The notes beneath the pieces are model-generated. The model was not told where the DNA came from. It saw nothing but the letters and a program-made list of their open reading frames with translations, and searched no databases. The position numbers and the translations under genes are program-made. From an uncultured Dorea sp. (GTDB taxonomy: Bacteria; Bacillota; Clostridia; Lachnospirales; Lachnospiraceae), in NCBI GenBank assembly GCA_947652615.1, contig CANTDX010000007.1, positions 1 to 64,000 on the forward strand: a stretch of 64,000 nucleotides of DNA, written 5' to 3'. Below, piece by piece: positions 31,432-40,636 of the stretch (its first letter is position 1; every line of letters starts with the position of its first letter).

Positions 31432-32166
31432 TTATACTTGAGCAAGCTTCTGAACCGCATCCGTAGACAGGATCATCTCGCAATGTTCTTCGAGAAATGC
31501 CAGTATCGCGCCTGAAGAGGTCTCCAGGGAACCGTACTCTGACAGCATGTTGCAGATACGGTTAAAGTCATTGATCGTGTGCTCCGACTGAGTCATCGCC
31601 AGGATATACACGTCTTCCTCGCGGTCTTTATACAAGGTGTTGGAACCGGAATAAATAGTGCTCAGCAGTCTTGCCGCCTTTAATACGCTGTTCATCGTTG
31701 GGAATGAGAACAGGCGCAGAACATTCTTGGGCTGCTCTGCGGGGGTATCTTCTTTTCCGTCCGATGCAATGGAATTACTGAACTTTTCCTTCACTTTGTC
31801 GAGTAATTCAAGTAATGTATCGGCGCCTTCCAGCTTGCTTGGGGGTTCCTTCTTCGGAGAATCCCAGTCCCCGCCGGGTGACGGCGCAAATTTTGAAAAG
31901 CGTGTATCGAGTTCTTCGGGATCCTCGACCTTGGTAATTATCAGCACAATTGAATCCGAAGAAGCCGGAATTGCTTCGATCATCAAAGGCAGGTCTTCTG
32001 CCTCGAATCCGAATTCAAAGGCTGCTTGTTGCATCATGTCTCGGAAAAGTGACTTAGCTTTCTCGGTTCCGTAGGCCAGTTCGCTTAGCTGAAGATGTCG
32101 GGCAGCTAGATCGGCACGAGTCAGGGTGCAGCGAATCTGATTGTCGTTCAATTTTTCAATCTTCAT
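31432..32166 (-). CDS. mecA: ClpC adaptor protein MecA
   Basis: The protein has 244 residues from the ATG at 32166 (GGAAGGAAG upstream); the frame extends further without a ribosome site. It begins MKIEKLNDNQIRCTLTRADL, the MecA N-terminal substrate-binding domain, and ends with the C-terminal ClpC-binding domain (FSFPTMNSVLKAARLL, LYKDREEDVYILAM). MecA hands substrates to ClpCP protease; in Bacillus it targets the competence factor ComK and controls sporulation proteins. The acidic, Pro-rich linker is typical. Targets in this organism are unknown. Confidence 0.92.
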   Translation of the reverse strand: MKIEKLNDNQIRCTLTRADLAARHLQLSELAYGTEKAKSLFRDMMQQAAFEFGFEAEDLPLMIEAIPASSDSIVLIITKVEDPEELDTRFSKFAPSPGGDWDSPKKEPPSKLEGADTLLELLDKVKEKFSNSIASDGKEDTPAEQPKNVLRLFSFPTMNSVLKAARLLSTIYSGSNTLYKDREEDVYILAMTQSEHTINDFNRICNMLSEYGSLETSSGAILAFLEEHCEMILSTDAVQKLAQV

Positions 32167-32259
32167 AATCATCACTTCCTTCCTACTGTAGTATAGCATA
32201 GAAAACCTTGAATGTTCAATAAAATAAGTCATAAAATAAGTATTAATTTAAAAAAATGC

Positions 32260-32288
32260 TTGCGCAGATATATTTTATCGGCTATAAT
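32260..32288 (+). promoter_or_regulatory. Promoter of the candidate structured RNA
   Basis: TTGCGC (32260-32265), 17 bases, and a perfect TATAAT (32283-32288) place transcription start at about 32295, at the edge of the first RNA helix. Confidence 0.6.
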
Positions 32289-32294
32289 AACAAT

Positions 32295-32500
32295 AACTAG
32301 AAGATAGTTTTCCCGGGTAACTACGTTCTTAGAACAAAGGAGGGAGAATTTCTTACATTTATTTTATAACATTTCTTAGATATGAATCTATAAACCTATC
32401 AGCAACGAATCAGAGAAAGATCAGAAAGAAGCCGTTTCAGGCAGATTTTCACATGAACTGTTAATGGAGTATTAGAGTGTCAGGACTATCTTCTATATGA
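32295..32500 (+). ncRNA. Candidate structured non-coding RNA with long-range terminal helix
   Basis: TAGAAGATAG (32298-32307) can pair with CTATCTTCTA (32486-32495), closing a domain of about 200 nt. Inside are TTTTCCC/GGGAGAA, GTTC-TTA-GAAC, TAGAT-ATGA-ATCTA and GCC-GTTTCA-GGC hairpins. No coding frame covers it, and a good promoter starts at its edge. Size and terminal helix recall 6S or raiA-type RNAs of Firmicutes, but I cannot assign the family. The region to 32613 has no other gene. Confidence 0.5.
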
Positions 32501-32613
32501 ATTTATTATTGTAGCTGCGGCGTATAAGGAATATTGTGTCACGGCATCTCCTTTTTTAAATGATATGCAATCGCAGCCGTAGTTATCCTCTGACATGGAG
32601 CAGGAGGTCAGAT

Positions 32614-32829
32614 GTGGAGGATGCAACCCGTTTACAAAAGATGTTTAATGAATTGACAGGGTACGAGAAGAAACAGATAGACCTTAAGATAAATGGGATA
32701 CCGGCAAGTCCCATGCAGATCGTCAGGGCGCACGGCGTGCATGAGGAAGCGGTGTATATGAGAGACTATGTATTGAATGAGAAAGGCGATATTAAAGCAT
32801 TGTGGTTCAACAGCATTAATAGTAACTGA
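32614..32829 (+). CDS. Small protein of unknown function (71 residues)
   Basis: A GTG start lies seven bases after a perfect AGGAGG, which makes this start preferable to the longer open frame. The product begins VEDATRLQKMFNELTGYEKK and has PASPMQIVRAHGVHEEAVYM and a polar tail. It has no membrane segment or known motif. It follows the structured RNA candidate and precedes the GH18 gene; a leader-like relation to the RNA is possible but unproven. Confidence 0.55.
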   Translation: MEDATRLQKMFNELTGYEKKQIDLKINGIPASPMQIVRAHGVHEEAVYMRDYVLNEKGDIKALWFNSINSN

Positions 32830-32942
32830 TAACCAGATATTGGAAATACCCCGTATTCTATGTAAAAAACCAGAAAATGTCGAAATAAGTAATGACGAGT
32901 GTCGCGGGTTTTGTTATAATAGGGTCGAGTAGGAGGTGCAGC

Positions 32943-35132
32943 ATGGAACAAAAAGACAGAAGGAGCCGCACAACTTCAGACCGCAAATGGAACACAGAGG
33001 CGACAAGCGCAGGGAGCATTGGGGAGACCGGGAGGAAACCGGGTCCGACTTTGCAGATGCGTCGGATAAGAGATACAGAATCCAGCAGAACGCCGATATC
33101 AGGCAGTCCGAGGATGGAAGGAACAGAAGGCAGGAGACGTCAGGCGTCCGGGAAGCCAAGACAGGAAGAGGCCGAAGGCAGGAGACGTCAGGTACCGGGA
33201 AGTTCCGGTTTAGAAGGGAGCAGAAGCCAGGCAGCAGCGGCCAGGAGACGGCAGGAAAGGCCGGGAGCCCAGGATCAGCAGAAGGAAGCCGGCAGAAGGA
33301 AGCAGCCAGGCCAGGGCGCAAGAAACCCCGGCCCGCAGAGAAGCGGTATGAACCGGCCGCCGGCGAGGAAGCAGCAGTCCAGGCGGAAGAGAAAGAGGAA
33401 TCTTATCATCAAGGCAGCGCTGATCGTGATACTGGTGATCGCAGCAGTTGTAGGTGCATTCTTATGGAAGAGATACAGTCCTTCTAAGAAAGAATATGAT
33501 TTGAAGAAATATTATGGGATTGAGAATGAAGGACAGCTTGCGGTCATTGTAGATAATCAGGTTGCGGAACCGCACGGGATGATAGCGGACGGCAAGGCGT
33601 ATGTTCAATACGAGATCGTAAGAGATTATATTAACGATCGGTTTTACTGGGATCCGAATGAGAATGTTCTCCTGTATACACTCCCGAAGGATATGGTTAC
33701 CGTAGAGGTTGGAAGTAAGGATTATTCTGTGTCCAAAGAGAAGAAGAGCGAAGACTACGTCATTCTGAAAACAGAAGGAAGCACAGCATATATCGCGCTG
33801 GATTTTATCCAGCAGTATACGAATATTGAATATGAACTGTACAATGAACCGAATCGCGTGATGATCGTCAGCGATTGGGGCGAGACGACCGTAGCTGCGG
33901 TGAAGAAGAATACACAGGTGCGCTATCAGGGCGGAGTGAAGAGCCCGATCCTGTCCCAGGTGAAGAAGAAGGACGAGGTTACGGTGATAGAGAGCGAGGA
34001 GAACTGGAAGAAGGTCCGTACGAAAGATGGATTTATCGGATATATCAAGAACAGCGCGCTCAGGAAAGAAGAGAAGAAGGTAGTCTCCAGAGCCTTTGAC
34101 GAACAGGAATTTACCAGCATCCAGAAGGAATACACGATTAACATGGCATGGCACAACGTGACCAACACAGACGCGAATAACAGCGTGCTGCAGAGGATTG
34201 CAGAGAGTAAGGGTCTTACGACAATTGCGCCGACATGGTTCCATGTGAAGGATACGGATGGTAATATGGATTCCATCGCGTCCTCGGATTATGTCAATTA
34301 TGCACATCAGTCTAACATTGAGGTGTGGGCGGCGATCCGGGATTTCGACGGAGGAATCAATTCCTATGAAGAGTCCTATGAGCTGCTGCGGTTTACATCC
34401 AAGAGGGAGAATCTGATCAATCAGTTGATCTCAGAGGCTCTGCGTGTGGGTGTAGACGGGATCAATGTGGATTTCGAGAAGATATCCGAGGAATGCGGAG
34501 AGCATTATATACAGTTTATCCGTGAATTGTCGGTAAGGTGCCGGCAGAACGGGATCGTATTGTCCATCGATAATTATGTCCCGAAGGGCTACAATATGCA
34601 GTATAACCGTAAGGAGCAGGGGATTGTGGCTGATTATGTCGTCATTATGGGTTATGATGAGCATTATGCCGGTTCGCCTGTGGCAGGTCCGGTATCTTCG
34701 TATAATTTCGTTAAGGAAGGAATCGAGGAGACCTTGAAAGAAGTGCCTGCGGACAAAGTGATCAGCGGCATACCGTTCTTCACCAGGTTATGGGAGGAAG
34801 TGCCTAAGACAGAAGAGGAACTGGCCAATCAGGCAGGTACAGAAGAAGCACAGTACACCACGAAGGTTACCAGCCAGGCATTCGATATGAATACTGCCAA
34901 GGCGAAGCTTGCGGAAGCAGGCATTGAGACGACCTGGGATGAGAATGCACAGCAGAATTACGCGACCTGGGTTGTGGAGAGCGCGACCTTTGAGATGTGG
35001 TTAGAGGATGAGCAGTCCATTGAGCCGAAACTCAAGCTCATGAAGGATAACAAGCTTGCCGGCACGGCGGCGTGGGCATTGGGCTATGAGAACGGAGAGA
35101 TATGGAATCTGATCCAGAAATATGTGAACTAA
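32943..35132 (+). CDS. Membrane-anchored glycoside hydrolase family 18 protein with SH3 domain
   Basis: The protein has 729 residues, starting after GGAGGTG. Residues 1-152 are a cytoplasmic, highly charged, low-complexity region (Arg, Gln, Gly, Ser; EGRRRQ repeated). A membrane segment at 154-175 follows. Outside come a copper-amine-oxidase-like region (about 190-300), an SH3b domain (about 315-370) and a GH18 barrel with the catalytic-type DGINVDFE and a GYDEHY region. This resembles spore-germination or cell-wall glycosidases such as YaaH/YdhD types. Substrate is probably peptidoglycan or chitin-like glycans (inference). cwlD follows. Confidence 0.87.
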   Translation: MEQKDRRSRTTSDRKWNTEATSAGSIGETGRKPGPTLQMRRIRDTESSRTPISGSPRMEGTEGRRRQASGKPRQEEAEGRRRQVPGSSGLEGSRSQAAAARRRQERPGAQDQQKEAGRRKQPGQGARNPGPQRSGMNRPPARKQQSRRKRKRNLIIKAALIVILVIAAVVGAFLWKRYSPSKKEYDLKKYYGIENEGQLAVIVDNQVAEPHGMIADGKAYVQYEIVRDYINDRFYWDPNENVLLYTLPKDMVTVEVGSKDYSVSKEKKSEDYVILKTEGSTAYIALDFIQQYTNIEYELYNEPNRVMIVSDWGETTVAAVKKNTQVRYQGGVKSPILSQVKKKDEVTVIESEENWKKVRTKDGFIGYIKNSALRKEEKKVVSRAFDEQEFTSIQKEYTINMAWHNVTNTDANNSVLQRIAESKGLTTIAPTWFHVKDTDGNMDSIASSDYVNYAHQSNIEVWAAIRDFDGGINSYEESYELLRFTSKRENLINQLISEALRVGVDGINVDFEKISEECGEHYIQFIRELSVRCRQNGIVLSIDNYVPKGYNMQYNRKEQGIVADYVVIMGYDEHYAGSPVAGPVSSYNFVKEGIEETLKEVPADKVISGIPFFTRLWEEVPKTEEELANQAGTEEAQYTTKVTSQAFDMNTAKAKLAEAGIETTWDENAQQNYATWVVESATFEMWLEDEQSIEPKLKLMKDNKLAGTAAWALGYENGEIWNLIQKYVN

Positions 35133-35155
35133 TATTAGAAAGATTCATCACATAT

Positions 35156-35208
35156 AAATACCTTCTGCAGTCATATATTGGATATATAGACTGTCAGGAG
35201 GTATTTTC
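35156..35208 (+). terminator. Hairpin ending the GH18 gene and masking the cwlD ribosome site
   Basis: AAATACCT (35156-35163) pairs with AGGTATTT (35199-35206), and CAGTC (35168-35172) with GACTG (35189-35193), followed by TTTTCTT. The cwlD Shine-Dalgarno AGGAGG (35196-35201) is inside the second arm, so the hairpin may attenuate transcription, translation or both. Confidence 0.6.
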
Positions 35209-35889
35209 TTGCGTAAAAAAGTTGAATTGATCCTTTTGATCCTGCTGCTTGCCGGGTTGGTGGCTGTCAGCAGGAATCTGGGGGAATATGTGTCAAGCGG
35301 TAAGGTGAAGCTGTCTAAGAAGACGGTAGTCATAGATCCCGGACACGGCGGCGCCGATCCTGGTAAGATCGGGGTAAATGACGCGAAAGAAAAAGATATC
35401 AATCTGCAGGTTGCCAAGAGAGTTAAGAAGCTGTTGGAGGATAAGGGTGTAAAGGTGATCATGACAAGAGAAAAGGACCAGATGCTTTCAGAGGGAGGCA
35501 CGGGAAGCAAGAAGGTGCAGGATATGAAGGAGAGGGTGAAGCTGATCAACGATACGGCGCCGGATCTTGCGGTCAGCATCCATCAGAACAGCTACAGCGG
35601 AGGGGAAGTACACGGAGCACAGGTATTCTACTATACGCATTCGACGGAAGGGGAGAAGCTTGCAGAGATCATGCAGAAGGCGCTGCTGTCCGTAGACAAA
35701 GATAACCATCGGAAGGCGAAGGCAGACAGTACCTATTATCTCCTGCGGCGGACGGAAGTTCCGACGATTATTGTGGAATGCGGGTTCTTGAGTAATTATG
35801 AAGAGGCGGAGAAGCTGGTTGACGAGAAATATCAAAAACAGCTCGCAAAAGCGATCGTGAAGGGAATCGAATCTTGTCTGGCTGATTAG
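35209..35889 (+). CDS. cwlD: N-acetylmuramoyl-L-alanine amidase, CwlD-like
   Basis: The 226-residue protein starts at TTG eight bases after AGGAGG. It has an N-terminal membrane segment or signal anchor (residues 5-22) and an Amidase_3 domain with the zinc ligands in VIDPGHGGADPG, the Glu in the following helix region, SIHQNS and the catalytic Glu in VECGFLSN. CwlD removes peptides from muramic acid to start muramic-delta-lactam formation in spore cortex. Size and anchor fit CwlD, but a vegetative amidase cannot be excluded. Confidence 0.85.
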   Translation: MRKKVELILLILLLAGLVAVSRNLGEYVSSGKVKLSKKTVVIDPGHGGADPGKIGVNDAKEKDINLQVAKRVKKLLEDKGVKVIMTREKDQMLSEGGTGSKKVQDMKERVKLINDTAPDLAVSIHQNSYSGGEVHGAQVFYYTHSTEGEKLAEIMQKALLSVDKDNHRKAKADSTYYLLRRTEVPTIIVECGFLSNYEEAEKLVDEKYQKQLAKAIVKGIESCLAD

Positions 35890-35900
35890 AGTGTAGTATA

Positions 35901-36968
35901 ATGAAATCTATGAAGACGATAGTAGAACAGATTGATTTCAGACAAATGAACATGGACATAATCACAAGAGCCGGAGAGATCCTGAGATCCGGCGGTCTGG
36001 TGGCATTCCCGACTGAGACGGTCTATGGACTTGGCGCGGATGCGCTGAATGAACAGGCGGCGAAGAAGATCTATGCCGCCAAGGGAAGGCCGTCGGACAA
36101 TCCGCTGATCGTGCATATTGCAGATATGGAAGCGATCGTGCAGATTGCAGAAGCCGTTCCCGAGAAGGCGAGGGCCGTTGCGGAGGCATTCTGGCCGGGG
36201 CCGCTCACCATGATATTCCAGAAGACCGGGGAAGTACCGATGGGAACGACAGGGGGGCTTAACACTGTGGCGGTCCGTATGCCCGATCATAATGCGGCAA
36301 GGGCGCTGATCCGTGCGGGCGGCGGCTATATCGCCGCGCCCAGTGCGAATACTTCCGGCCGTCCGAGTCCGACGACGGCACAGCATGTGGAGGAGGATCT
36401 GAATGGAAAGATAGATATGATCTTAGACGGAGGAGCTGTTGAGATCGGCGTGGAGTCGACGATCCTGGATATGACGGCAAAGCCGCCCATGATCTTAAGA
36501 CCGGGGGCGGTTACCAGGGAGATGTTGGAGGAACTGATCGGGGAAGTGGCGGTGGACAAGTCCGTAATAGATGGCGACAGCCATGCGGCGCCCAAAGCGC
36601 CGGGGATGAAGTACCGCCACTATGCACCAAAGGCAGAGCTGACGGTGGTGGAGGGAAGCATTTCCCGGGCAGTGGATGAGATCATCCGCCTGACCGGGGA
36701 GAAGATCGCCGAAGGCTTCAAGGTAGGCATTATTGCGACCGAAGAGACGGTTTTAAGATACAGCATGGGAGAGGTGAAATGCATCGGAGCCAGGGGGGAT
36801 GAAGAAGCCATCGCCAGCCATCTGTATGGAATACTGCGGGAATTCGACAGCATCGGGACCGACTATATATACAGTGAAGCTTTCGGAAGAGAAGGAATCG
36901 GAAGCGCAGTCATGAACCGTCTGCTGAAGGCAGCAGGGCAGCGCATAATAGACGCCGGCGGCAAATAA
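35901..36968 (+). CDS. Threonylcarbamoyl-AMP synthase, Sua5 type
   Basis: The 355-residue protein has the YrdC/TsaC domain (GGLVAFPTETVYGLGADA, KGRPSDNPLIVHI, AAPSANTSGRPSPT) and a C-terminal Sua5 domain (from about residue 215, with PGMKYRHYAPKAEL as linker). It makes threonylcarbamoyl-AMP from threonine, bicarbonate and ATP for the t6A37 modification of tRNAs. It lies between cwlD and upp with short gaps. In Bacillus the orthologue is YwlC, near upp-type genes too. Confidence 0.92.
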   Translation: MKSMKTIVEQIDFRQMNMDIITRAGEILRSGGLVAFPTETVYGLGADALNEQAAKKIYAAKGRPSDNPLIVHIADMEAIVQIAEAVPEKARAVAEAFWPGPLTMIFQKTGEVPMGTTGGLNTVAVRMPDHNAARALIRAGGGYIAAPSANTSGRPSPTTAQHVEEDLNGKIDMILDGGAVEIGVESTILDMTAKPPMILRPGAVTREMLEELIGEVAVDKSVIDGDSHAAPKAPGMKYRHYAPKAELTVVEGSISRAVDEIIRLTGEKIAEGFKVGIIATEETVLRYSMGEVKCIGARGDEEAIASHLYGILREFDSIGTDYIYSEAFGREGIGSAVMNRLLKAAGQRIIDAGGK

Positions 36969-36986
36969 TCGAAAAGGAGAGAAGAG

Positions 36987-37616
36987 ATGTCTAAGATACA
37001 AGTTATGGATCATCCGCTGATCCGACATAAGATAACCTATATCCGTCAGGAGGAGGTGGGCTCAAAGGAATTCCGTGAGATCGTAAGTGAGATTGCGGCG
37101 CTGATGTGTTATGAGGCTTCCAGGGACCTGAAGCTTGAGAAGGTGAAGATCAAGACTCCGATCTGTGAGACGTATGGGGAAGAACTGAGCGGCAAGAAGC
37201 TTGCGGTTGTGCCGATCTTAAGGGCAGGGCTTGGGATGGTAGACGGAATCCTTAAGATGATTCCGGCGGCGAAGGTGGGCCATATCGGACTGTACCGTGA
37301 CCCTGAGACATATGAGCCTGTAGAATATTACTGCAAATTACCGGCGGACTGTAATGAGCGGGAAGTGTTCGTGGTGGACCCGATGCTGGCGACCGGCGGG
37401 TCCAGTGCAGCGGCGATCCAGATGTTGAAGGACAAGGGTGTGAAGTATATCCGGTTCCTGTGCATCATTGCCGCGCCGGAGGGCGTAGAGAGGATGAAAG
37501 CAGAGCATCCGGATGTAGATCTGTATATCGGGGCGCTGGACGGCCATCTCAACGAGCACAAGTATATAGTCCCGGGGCTTGGGGATGCCGGCGACCGCAT
37601 TTTCGGGACGAAATAA
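36987..37616 (+). CDS. upp: Uracil phosphoribosyltransferase
   Basis: The 209-residue protein aligns end to end with Upp: [52 protein letters not shown], the PRPP-binding [14 protein letters not shown], and [14 protein letters not shown] at the end. It salvages uracil to UMP with PRPP in the cytoplasm. A GGAGAG precedes the start. It follows the Sua5 gene by 18 bases and converges with the yaaL-like gene only three bases away, with no clear terminator between. Confidence 0.95.
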   Translation: MSKIQVMDHPLIRHKITYIRQEEVGSKEFREIVSEIAALMCYEASRDLKLEKVKIKTPICETYGEELSGKKLAVVPILRAGLGMVDGILKMIPAAKVGHIGLYRDPETYEPVEYYCKLPADCNEREVFVVDPMLATGGSSAAAIQMLKDKGVKYIRFLCIIAAPEGVERMKAEHPDVDLYIGALDGHLNEHKYIVPGLGDAGDRIFGTK

Positions 37617-37619
37617 TCC

Positions 37620-37856
37620 TCAGATGATCTTGGCCTGCCTCAGCAGGAACCGGTAGCGCAGCAGGGCGGCGTTGCCCATGTAGATATAAGAGTCGATCAG
37701 GTCAGGATCAGAAGCATTCTGGAAATTATTATAGGCATCTTCAATCTGACGGCGTGCGGCGGCGATCTCTTCTAACAGAGTGTTGGCCGCCGGGTCGTAG
37801 GACAGACGTTTGTAGATGTCTTCTTCTGTTGCATTTCTTCGTTCAAATAATCTCAT
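37620..37856 (-). CDS. YaaL-like DUF2508 protein
   Basis: The protein has 78 residues from the ATG at 37856 (GGAGGTGG upstream); the open frame continues upstream without a start signal. It contains LSYDPAANTLLEEIAAARRQ and a helical rest, the DUF2508 pattern of Bacillus YaaL, whose role is unknown. In many Firmicutes yaaL and bofA are consecutive (recR-yaaL-bofA); here they are neighbours but divergent. Confidence 0.78.
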   Translation of the reverse strand: MRLFERRNATEEDIYKRLSYDPAANTLLEEIAAARRQIEDAYNNFQNASDPDLIDSYIYMGNAALLRYRFLLRQAKII

Positions 37857-37979
37857 AATCCACCTCCGTACAGTTGAATCGTTTCCAGATATAACTAGTA
37901 TAGGCAGAATTTGTGAATAAAATACCCGGTACAAGGATATATATGGTATTAGGAAATATGATCAGAACCGGAGGGAAAT

Positions 37980-38189
37980 ATGTCAGAGCAAAGATCGAAT
38001 CTGCTGAGCAACTTTATTGTACGGGCAATTATCGGGTCCGCCATGATATTTTTCATCAATGAATTCCTGAGCGCACAGGGGATTGCCGTGCAGGTGGGAT
38101 TGAATCCGTGGACGGTTTTGACATCGGGAATCCTTGGAACTCCTGGGGTTGCGCTTCTCTATGGGATATCTTTCTATGGAATTTTGTAG
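37980..38189 (+). CDS. bofA: BofA family protein (pro-sigmaK processing inhibitor type)
   Basis: The 69-residue protein has two membrane stretches and the BofA pattern NFIVRAIIGSAMIFFINEF, GLNPWTVLTSGILGTPGVALLYG. BofA holds the SpoIVFB protease inactive in the forespore membrane until engulfment. It suggests that the organism has or had sporulation genes. GGAGGG precedes the start. Confidence 0.85.
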   Translation: MSEQRSNLLSNFIVRAIIGSAMIFFINEFLSAQGIAVQVGLNPWTVLTSGILGTPGVALLYGISFYGIL

Positions 38190-38513
38190 GTGTTGCACAA
38201 AGTTTGGGTTTTTCTAAAAATGGGGTGGACAAATCATGGGAGAGAGGTTTATAATCATCCTACAAGTTACAAATCAAGTGACTTGTATCTGATAGTTTCA
38301 AGATAGTCGATAGATTCATAACATTCAAAAGATTTTTAAAATTCCTCAGATAAGATAATCTAAAAGATTTCAGTAAGTTCAGGTTAATCGTGTTTTCAAA
38401 GTGTTCGATGCCGTATCGGCAGCAATTCACGTAGTAAAAGAATGGAAGTGTAATGTATTGTAACGATGCAGTTTTTCTGAACTGTAACGGTGTATTGATA
38501 GGAGGGATATTAT
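38190..38513 (+). other. Gene-free leader region of the Tad operon
   Basis: The gap holds the inverted repeat ACAAGTTAC / GTGACTTGT (38262-38270, 38278-38286), many AGAT/GATT-rich short repeats, and a direct repeat TGTAACGATG / TGTAACGGTG (38460 and 38483). CTGAACTGTAAC here resembles words at 655 and 50611. A long leader or regulator sites for the pilus operon are likely; no coding frame was found. Confidence 0.4.
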
Positions 38514-39431
38514 GTGAGCAGCAGAAGTCTGGTAATCTGTGACCAGGAGGAAGGATATGCTGCAGCCTTTGCCGTATTTCTTACGAAGAAAAAGGAACTT
38601 GCCTTTCAGGTGCAGGTGTGTGACAGTTTGGCCCAGGTGACCGCGGTTCTTGAAGAGCACCCGATCGACATTCTTCTGGTCGGCGGGAATTACCCGGTCA
38701 GGGAACGGGGGAAACTGGAAGCGGGAAGTGTATTTGTTCTTGCAGAGTCCGGGAAGGTTAAGACGAACCCCAGGGAGGTGGCGGTCTATAAGTACCAGTC
38801 AGGCGAAGCGATCCTGGCAGAGATCATCTGCGGATGCAGCAAGGAAAATAAAACAGAAGATCTGTACCTCCGTTCGGTAAAAACCAGTCAGGTCAGGGTG
38901 ATCGGTATCTTTTCGCCGGTCCACAGAAGCGGGAAGACAAGCTATGGACTTAAGCTGGGGCAGGAGATGGCAGCATCGGCGAATGTGCTGTACCTCAATA
39001 TGGAACTGTACGGAGGGATCGGCGGATATTTCCCGGAGGAAGGACATACCCTGGCGGATGCGCTGTATTATTCGAGACAGGAAAGCAGGAATCTGGGATT
39101 GATCCTTCCAACGCTTGTGAAGCATATGGGAACGTTGGACTATCTGCTTCCGGTGCGCGTGTCCGAGGATATTAAGGCGGTTCCGCTGGAGGAATGGACA
39201 AGTATGATCGTTCAGATCGCGGAACAGAGTATCTATGATGTGTTGATCCTGGATATAGACGAGGGGCTTAAGGATGTATACGGCCTGCTTCGTCTGTGTA
39301 CAGAGATCTGTGTTCCATCAGCCAGAGATCCGGCGGCGGAGGCGAAGCTTCTGCAGATGGAAGGAGAGATGCATTTGCTTGGGTTCGATGATGTAAGGAA
39401 GAAAATGAAGAAGAAGGAGCTGATCACGTGA
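38514..39431 (+). CDS. TadZ/CpaE-like pilus assembly protein
   Basis: The 305-residue protein starts at GTG after GGAGGG. An N-terminal receiver-like domain (VICDQEEGYAAAF, DILLVGGNYP) is followed by a MinD/ParA-like domain with GIFSPVHRSGKTSYGLKLGQ as P-loop and LYLNMELYGG. TadZ places the pilus machine at a cell site. It is the first gene of the Tad operon and overlaps cpaF by four bases. Confidence 0.82.
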   Translation: MSSRSLVICDQEEGYAAAFAVFLTKKKELAFQVQVCDSLAQVTAVLEEHPIDILLVGGNYPVRERGKLEAGSVFVLAESGKVKTNPREVAVYKYQSGEAILAEIICGCSKENKTEDLYLRSVKTSQVRVIGIFSPVHRSGKTSYGLKLGQEMAASANVLYLNMELYGGIGGYFPEEGHTLADALYYSRQESRNLGLILPTLVKHMGTLDYLLPVRVSEDIKAVPLEEWTSMIVQIAEQSIYDVLILDIDEGLKDVYGLLRLCTEICVPSARDPAAEAKLLQMEGEMHLLGFDDVRKKMKKKELIT

Positions 39432-40636
39432 TAGGTTCAGAACAGCTCCATGCCAGGATACTGGAGAGACTGGATATGACAAGAGAGATTGAAGACGAGG
39501 AGCTGACGCAGTTGATCTATCATGTTCTTAAGGAGGCGTCGGAGGAGGAATATCTGTCTCTTGATGAGAAGACCATACTGGGCCGGGAGCTGTTCAATGC
39601 GTTCCGGAAGCTGGATCTTCTTCAGGAATTCCTGGAGGATGAGACGATCACAGAGATTATGATCAATGGAACGCAGAATATATTCTATGAAAGAAACGGC
39701 AGGATCCTGCAGTCGGGTAAGCGGTTCCTGTCCAAGGACAAGCTGGAAGATGTGGTCCAACAGATCGCAGCGGGGTCAAACCGTCTGGTAAATGAGGCTT
39801 CGCCGATCGTTGATGCCAGACTTCCGGACGGTTCCAGAGTCAATGTGGTCTTGGACCCAATCGCATTGGACGGGCCGATCGTTACGATCCGTAAATTCTC
39901 CAAAGAGGCAATTACCATGGAACAGTTGATTTCCTGGAATTCTGTCAGTGAGGAGGTATCAGGATTTCTCGCCGGTCTGGTGGCGGCAGGTTACAACATT
40001 TTCATAAGCGGCGGGACAGGCTCGGGAAAGACCACCTTCTTAAATGCGCTGTCGCAGTATATTCCAAAGACAGAGAGGATCATCACTATAGAGGACAATG
40101 CCGAGCTTAAGATTCAGGATGTACCGAATCTGGTAAGGCTGGAGGCAAGAAATGCGAATGTGGAAGGAACGGGCGCGGTTACGATCCGTGATCTGATCCG
40201 GTCGGCGCTTCGGATGCGGCCGGATCGGATCGTGGTAGGAGAAGTGCGCGGCGAGGAGGCGATAGACATGCTGCAAGCCCTGAACACGGGCCATGACGGT
40301 TCCTTAAGCACCGGTCATGCCAACAGTCCGCGTGATATGCTGAGCAGGCTGGAGACGATGGTCTTGATGGGAATGGAATTGCCGCTTCCGGCTATCCAGA
40401 GACAGATTGCCTCTGGTATTGATCTGATCGTTCATCTGGGAAGGTTGAGGGACAGGAGCCGGAAGGTGCTTGAGGCATCGGAGGTATTGGGATATGAGGA
40501 CGGCGAGATTCGGCTTAAGACGCTGTATAAATTCGTAGAGACAGGAGAGCAGGATGGGAAGATACAGGGAGAATGGAGGAAATATGGCGAGATCACGCAC
40601 CGGGGGAAACTCTGGGCGGCGGGGTGTGACGCGTGA
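39428..40636 (+). CDS. Tad/CpaF-type secretion ATPase
   Basis: The 402-residue protein begins at GTG inside the previous stop. It has [20 protein letters not shown], Walker [15 protein letters not shown], the Asp/Walker B region [14 protein letters not shown], and His-box STGHANSP. It is the cytoplasmic hexameric motor of the Tad pilus, which powers pilin assembly. The last codons overlap the next gene. Confidence 0.93.
   Translation: MIGSEQLHARILERLDMTREIEDEELTQLIYHVLKEASEEEYLSLDEKTILGRELFNAFRKLDLLQEFLEDETITEIMINGTQNIFYERNGRILQSGKRFLSKDKLEDVVQQIAAGSNRLVNEASPIVDARLPDGSRVNVVLDPIALDGPIVTIRKFSKEAITMEQLISWNSVSEEVSGFLAGLVAAGYNIFISGGTGSGKTTFLNALSQYIPKTERIITIEDNAELKIQDVPNLVRLEARNANVEGTGAVTIRDLIRSALRMRPDRIVVGEVRGEEAIDMLQALNTGHDGSLSTGHANSPRDMLSRLETMVLMGMELPLPAIQRQIASGIDLIVHLGRLRDRSRKVLEASEVLGYEDGEIRLKTLYKFVETGEQDGKIQGEWRKYGEITHRGKLWAAGCDA

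Noticed and set aside
32936-33487. A 183-codon frame in the first part of the GH18 gene
   Set aside because: It arises from the biased, repetitive composition of the charged N-terminal region. It has no separate ribosome site and ends in the membrane-segment region.
38190-38513. A coding frame or tRNA in the Tad leader
   Set aside because: No frame over 30 codons with a ribosome site and no cloverleaf could be drawn.
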